Origin: Cannabis sativa
Taxonomy: Eukaryota; Streptophyta; Magnoliopsida; Rosales; Cannabaceae
Length of the DNA: 64,000 nt
Assembly: GCF_029168945.1 (NCBI RefSeq)
Contig: NC_083602.1
Span: 74,234,600 to 74,298,599, forward strand
Reading direction: 5' to 3'
The notes under the pieces were generated by a model that ran no database searches, was not told where the DNA came from, and was given only the letters and a program-made list of their open reading frames with translations. Of this stretch, positions 58,557 to 64,000 are shown piece by piece. Position 1 is the stretch's first letter; every line of letters begins with the position of its first letter. Position numbers and translations under genes: made by a program.

Positions 58557-60425
58557 TGTTGGAAATTATTTTACCAGGATCTAGATTTACTAACAAGTAT
58601 GTTGGATTAACAACCTAATATGAATTCTAAAACAATGAAAATAAACACATATAAAGTTAGAAAACCTTACAGTGGGGGCAGCGGAATAATATGACTCCTT
58701 CCATTCAGATCTCTAGCCCTTGATTCCTTTCCGTAGCAGAGCATCACCAAGATCTGAACCTGGATCTTCTTTTCTCCTTCTTTGATGCAGAAATTCCATA
58801 GTCTTCCATACTATGATTGAGATACCACTTGATGTGTGTGGGCACTACTCATCTCACAAGGATTTCGAAATTTCTATCTATTTTTCTCTCTTAATTTCGT
58901 GGCTTTTCATCCATATAATGATGTGCAAGAGAAGAGAACAAGGGCTGCTATATATAGGGAGAAGGGAGAGCACAACTTTCCAAATAAAACAGTTTCCTTA
59001 ATTACTGTGTAATCAATCAACTGCCTTATTTAGTTTGATCCACCACTTTCCTATCATAGCTAGGCTTTGATTAGCAATTACATGGATTTTGATGGGCCTC
59101 ACTTGGATTTTGCAGTTTCCTCAATTTTATTTCTATTTCTCCAAAAATGCCATTTTTCCAATTCTAATCATTTAAATGCCAAAACTAATTATTTAATAAC
59201 TAAAATAGATTATTAAATAATTTTGTCATTAAAAATAATTATTAATTAGACATACAAAGTCTCTTAATTAATAATTAAACCTAGAAACCCTTTTCTTTAC
59301 GATTTCATCCTTAAACTATGAGAATTCATAAAGTAGACATAGTCTAACTTTTAGAATTATAATTGATTAATTAAAATCAATTAACTGAGTCTTACAAGCA
59401 GTATTGCCTCAACTAGTATGGGGACCATGGGTCTATATAACCGAGCTTCCAATAAGTCAAACCGAATTTACCAAGTAAATTCCCTAACTTATTAATTCCT
59501 CATTGAATCCACACTTAGAACTTGGAATTGCACTCTTAGTCATATAGAAACACTCTATATGTTCCACGATATAGACACGTCATCAGTTATCCATTGTTAT
59601 AACCCTAATGTGATCAATGATCCTCTATATAGATGATTTACACTGTACAGGGATTAAATTACCGTAACACCCTACAATGTATTTTATCCTTAAAACACTT
59701 AACTCTGTATAAATGATATTTCACCTAAGTGAAATGAGATCTCCACCATTTATCTTCGTTTGGTTAAGCTCGAAGGAAATCATCCTTTACTTCTATTTGC
59801 CAAATAGAAGCTATAGATTCCATATTTATGTTAGCGCTCCCACTCAATTGCACTACCGTGTTCCCAAAATGTACGTATTTCCCAGACTAAAGATTAGGCT
59901 TAACTAACAAATCAAAGAACACGAATAATACTCTTGAAATTGAACCTAACCATATCAGGATTTCGATCATGTGATCTAGGATCAACTTATGATATTGAAT
60001 TGAATAGATGTTTACGGTAAGTTTCAAAATCTAATTCAAAGTTCAATATCGGTCCATTCCAATGCATACTCCATGCATCCGATACTGGTAAACTTTGCCA
60101 ATGTCCTGGAAAGGACATAACACTTTTCCAAGGTGTAAGAATACCTATCGCTGATTATACCATGTCAGTCTAAATCCAGTGTTCTGACAAATCAGGGAAT
60201 CAACTTTTGAACATATAATAAAGATTATATTCCACTGTGCTGACAACACTATAATCTTTAACCAACTCATATGTTCTGGACTTAAAAAGAATTCATACAT
60301 TATATACCTATAATCATGAAATAAATCATGTGAACCATGCAACATAAAATGTTATTTCTGATCTTTATTAATAAGTAAATCTGATTATAATGAAATGAGT
60401 TTTATTTAGGGCATAAAACCCAACA
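58557..60425 (-). mobile_element. Element F 5' LTR
   Basis: 1869 bp, nearly identical to the other F LTR apart from the ~50-bp indel and scattered substitutions. GTTTC follows at 60426-60430. Confidence 0.93.
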
Positions 60426-61261
60426 GTTTCATTGTCGTGAAATAGGACCCGGGATCGTGGAGCATGGTTCCATTCAGGTCAGCCCCCACACTTGATATTG
60501 AATTAAGGTAAGAAAAATTATTTGCACTACTAAGCATGTTAAGTGAGAACGATTATCATTGTTTGTGACTCCATTATGATCGAGGTAAAGATACGGTCAT
60601 TACCATTTATTATGAAAGAGTAATTACTCGCTTGAAACTGTAGATAGGTTTCTTACTTATCGTTTGCTTTATCGAGCAACGATAGTGTCATATGTAGCTC
60701 GTGGATGATGAGTGGTAAGGATGCTTTATAAGGCATCAATGTCGGTTCATCTTATAAGACGCATAATTGTTACGTATTGTTTGATTACATATTGGATAAA
60801 TGTTTGTATTGGATGATAAACTTGTTGATTATGCTATGTTGTGAATTCTTGAAATAAGCATTGTTTGTATTTTAATTGCTTTTCTTGCTGAGTCTTTGTG
60901 ACTCACGGGTGCTTCATGGTGCAGGTAAAGGAAAGGGAAAAGTGGATCAGCCATGAGTCAAAGGTCTCCCAGTGATGTACATATCAATAGCGGTGTCTCG
61001 ACTTCTAGTGGATAGGATCCATCCTTTTGATTACATTTTGGAGTGTAACCCTATTTTGCAATACCGATTATGAAAACTAGTTGTAAAAAGTTTGTAAACA
61101 GGGGATCCCCGTACTCAGTAGCATTTTGTATAAAAGTTATGTTTTTAATTTAATCCAAAAGTTTTAAATTAACCACACTTTTTCTTAAACTAATCTTTTA
61201 ACAATTATAGATTAATTTATAAAACAACACATGTGGCGTCCTTGTGGGACAAGGCGTCACA
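60426..61261 (+). mobile_element. Tekay-like Gypsy solo LTR, right part
   Basis: It resumes after element F and includes GAGTCTTTGTGACTCACGGG and TGGTGCAGGTAAAGGAAAGG, motifs I associate with Tekay/Del chromovirus LTRs. It ends GACAAGGCGTCACA at 61261. TCAGC at 61262-61266 matches TCAAC at 49129-49133 with one change. Without F the LTR is about 2.1 kb. No internal region is attached, so it is a solo LTR. Confidence 0.84.
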
Positions 61262-61918
61262 TCAGCACTCAACTCTCTACCCTTAATCCTGATTGGCATA
61301 GACCAAACCTAACTTTTGGAGATAACTAATTCTCTGCCAGGCAGTAGGGTTCTAAACCCTTTATCAAAACTATCAAACGGTCTACCTAATTTATCAATAA
61401 TTATAGCCGCCACATACGAGTGAGTGGCCCCAGAGTCAAATAAAATAAAAAAATATAAGTTGTTGACCGAGAGCTGAACTGTAACAACTGAGGGGCTAGC
61501 TTCTGCTTCAGCCTGAGTAAGAGCAAACACCCTTGTTGGAGCGGGTTATGCTTCTGACATATATTCTTCTTTCTTTAGTTGCGGGTAGTCTCTTTTGTAA
61601 TGTCCAGCTACTCCACACTGGAAGCATCCCCAACCTTTACACTTTCCCAAATGATGTTTCTTACAGTTGGGACATTCTAGATAAGTGTATCGGATTAGAA
61701 AACTACCCTGACGGTTGCCTCGACCTTGGTTCCCTCAGAACCTCCCATTCTGACTCAAGCCACTGGATGTAGATGGTGCCTTTCTCTTTTGATCAGTGGT
61801 TAAGTCACTACCACCCCTATCATAACTAGAGGTGGGAGCAGCAGTGGCTCCACCAACAACCTGTGTCCCTCGGGACTCCCGAATGCACTCAGCTGCGCCC
61901 TTAGCTCGTAGTGCTTTC
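61262..61918 (-). pseudogene. Gypsy gag C terminus and protease active site
   Basis: On minus: a gag tail (HKAQQKALRAKGAAECIRES), two zinc-knuckle-like motifs near 61570-61680 (CPNCKKHHLGKC, and CFQCGVAGHYKRDY where the last Cys is replaced by Tyr), then a protease with FDSGATHSYVA near 61410-61441. The frame ends at the Tekay-like LTR and its continuation is at 49133. The rest of gag is cut off at 61919 by another LTR. With 48769-49133 and 46537-46904 this forms one Gypsy element on minus. Confidence 0.88.
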
Positions 61919-63540
61919 TGTTGGGCTTTGTGCCCTAAATAAAACTTTATTTCAATGTAATCTTTTCCATTCAATTATCAATAAAGAAACAGAATTATTT
62001 TCATTACTTATTTAGTATGTCATTTGGTTCATGTGATCATTTATATGTTTATTTGATTTATAAATTCATCCAAATTTTTATCACATTGATATTCTTGTTT
62101 ATTGTGTCGTCAGCACAATGCAAAGTAATCGAGATTATGTGATTAAATGTATTCCTAGATTTATCAGTACACAAGGTTTAATTGATATGATAATCTACAA
62201 CATAGTTTACTTGCACCTTGGATAAGTGCTATGTCTTTTCCAGGGCATTAGTTAAAGTAAAGCTTGGGTTGGATGCATGGAGTATGCATTGGAAGGGACC
62301 GATATTGAACTTGGATTGGATATGATAAATTTACCGTAATATATATTCAATTCAATATCACCTAGTTGATCCTCGATCAAATGATCTTAATCCTGACATG
62401 GTTAGGTTCGATCTCAAGAGTATTATTTATGTTCTTTGATTTTTTAGTTAAGTCTACCTTTCGGTCTAGGTGATACGTACATTTTGGGAATATGGTAGTA
62501 CAATTAAGTGGGAGTGCTAATCATAGATATTGAATCTATAGCTTCTATCTGGACATAGAAGTGAAACGATGATTTCCTTCGAGCTTGGCTAAACAGAGAT
62601 AAATGGTTGAGTACTCATTTCAGTGATTATATTAGTTCACTGAAATATCATTTATAGGTGGCTAAGTGTTTTAAGGATAAAATACATTGAAGGGTGTAAC
62701 GGTAAATTAATCCATATGCAATGTAGATCATCTATAGAGGATCATTGATTATTGGGATTATAACAATGAATAATTAATAGCGTATCTATATCGTGGAACA
62801 TATAGAGCGTTCTATGTAACTCAGAGTGCAATTCCAATTTCTATGGTGGATTCAATGAGGAATTAATAAGTTAGTGGATTTACTTGGTAAATTCTAGATC
62901 TGCTTATTGGAAGCTCGGTTATATAGGCCCATGGTCCCCATACTAATTGAGACAAAGTGCTTGTAAGACTCAGTTAATTGATTTTAGTTAATCAATTATA
63001 ATTCTAAAATTAGACTATGCCTATTTTATGAATTTTTCACTAAGATATGGCTTGATTGTGAAGAATAGTATTTTAGGGTTTATTTGTTAATTAAGAGACT
63101 TTATAGAGTCTTATTAATAAATATTATAAATGATAATTTTATTTGATAATTATTTTAATTATTAAATAAATAGTTTTGGCATTTATAGGGTTGAAAGTGC
63201 AAAAGGTGATATTTGTGAAAAATAAATAAAAAAGTTGAGAAAAATGGCAAAAACTAAACTAGTGTAGGGCCCACTATGTGGTCAGCCACTAGATGGGTAT
63301 TTTACTCTATTTTTATCAATTTTTTATTCCAAATAATTCAACCCTAACCCTAGTGGAAATTAGTATAAAAGGAAGGATATAATCTCATTATCCAACTAAT
63401 GCCTCCTAAGATAAAAACCTAGTTTTCTCTCTAGGTTCATGAGACCTCTTCCTTCTTCTTCTTCTTCTTCTATTTTCGAAATACTATAGCCTCTTTTCAC
63501 AAACAATTTCAAGCCTTAGTGATTGAGTGCATGCCCACAC
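61919..63540 (+). mobile_element. B-subfamily Copia LTR, interrupted at its 3' side
   Basis: It begins TGTTGGGCTTTGTGCCC and follows the element B LTR (7410) closely, including TATAAAAGG at about 63364 and GTGATTGAGTGCATGCCCAC at its end. Another LTR then starts at 63541. It lies within Gypsy gag (left flank CTTTC at 61914-61918). Whether it is a solo LTR or starts a full element cannot be seen. Confidence 0.88.
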
Positions 63541-64000
63541 TGTTGGGTTTTGTGCCCTAAATAAAACTCATTTCAATTTAATCAGATTTACTTATTAATA
63601 AAGATCAGAAATAACATTTTATGTTACATGGTTCACATGATTTATTTCATGATTATATATATAATGTATGAATTCCATTTAAGTCCAGAACATATGAATT
63701 TGTTAATGATTATAGTGTTGTCAGCACAGTGGAATATAATCTTAATTATATGTTCGAAAGTTTATTCCCTGATTTATCAGAACACTGGATTTAGACTGAC
63801 ATGGTATAATCAGCGATAGGTATTCTTACACCTTGGAAAAGGGTTATGTCCTTTCCAGGACATTGGCAAAGTTTACCAGTATCGGATGTATGGAGTATAC
63901 ATCGGAAGGGACCGATATTGAACTTTAATTAGATATATTAGAATTTACCGTAATATCTATTCAATTCAATATCACCTGTTGATCCTAGATCAAATGATCT
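63541..64000 (+). mobile_element. F-subfamily Copia LTR, start only
   Basis: TGTTGGGTTTTGTGCCC opens an LTR that matches the F-type LTR (reverse complement of 60425 downward), inserted in the LTR that begins at 61919. The candidate target copy is CACAC at 63536-63540. It runs off the window. Confidence 0.86.

Larger units (their letters stand above)
50413..60425 (-). mobile_element. Element F: non-autonomous Copia derivative in the Tekay-like LTR
   Basis: A 10,013-bp element on minus with LTRs 50413-52334 (1922 bp) and 58557-60425 (1869 bp) and GTTTC on both sides (50408-50412, 60426-60430). The LTR length difference is mainly a ~50-bp indel near 50940-51003 / 59084-59096. Internal order on minus: primer site, GC-rich leader, two modules, fossil pol, polypurine tract. 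It belongs to a separate LTR subfamily from C and D; a related LTR starts at 63541. Confidence 0.94.

Overview
The window is repeat-dense nuclear DNA from a flowering plant, very probably a eudicot. No host gene, rRNA, tRNA or CRISPR array could be supported. Almost every base can be assigned to a LINE or to nested LTR retrotransposons of plant-type Ty1/Copia and Ty3/Gypsy lineages. The AT-rich background, the initiator-Met primer sites, the SIRE-like Copia element with a third ORF, and the Tat-like and Tekay-like Gypsy pieces all fit plant heterochromatin. A Cannabaceae-like genome is a guess from general familiarity with this LTR family, not something shown here.

Layout. (1) 1-5330: 3' part of a decayed L1-type LINE on + (zinc-knuckle ORF1, endonuclease, reverse transcriptase, RNase H). 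(2) 5331-7409: AT-rich DNA with small tandem repeats and a duplicated block. (3) 7410-44605: remains of a Copia element 'B'. Its 5' LTR (7410-8942 and 20354-20710) was split by an 11.4-kb SIRE-like Copia element 'G' (8943-20353). The 3' LTR of G itself holds a solo LTR of its own family in the opposite orientation (18963-20111). The gag of B (23678-24152) was split by a ~10-kb non-autonomous element 'D' (24153-44425), and the 5' LTR of D by its sister 'C' (25487-35754, minus). The gag/protease frame of B resumes at 44431. (4) 44606-46095: 5' end of a Tat-like Gypsy element on minus (gag start with a 16-residue repeat, primer site, 1.1-kb LTR). (5) 46096-46536: 3' piece of an unidentified LTR. 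(6) 46537-61918: one decayed Gypsy element on minus, split by a solo LTR 'E' (46905-48768) and by a Tekay-like solo LTR (49134-61261), which itself hosts the 10-kb element 'F' (50413-60425, minus). (7) 61919-64000: an LTR of the B-like subfamily, interrupted at 63541 by another LTR running off the window.

The nesting is supported by 5-bp target-site duplications: AATCC for C, GTTAA for D, GTTAA for E, GTTTC for F, TTCTT for G, GATTT/GGTTT for the solo G-type LTR and TCAAC/TCAGC for the Tekay-like LTR.

The most interesting content is the C/D/F family. These are about 10 kb long, with ~1.9-kb LTRs (TGTTGG...CCAACA), primer and polypurine sites, a long structured non-coding leader, no recognisable gag, and a fossil pol with lesions shared by all three copies. 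Yet they have near-identical LTR pairs and clean target duplications. This suggests a non-autonomous family that kept moving long after its genes died, presumably using proteins of an intact Copia relative. Its leader carries hairpin-rich GC islands, a conserved block, and a duplicated module that sits where the relative B has gag.
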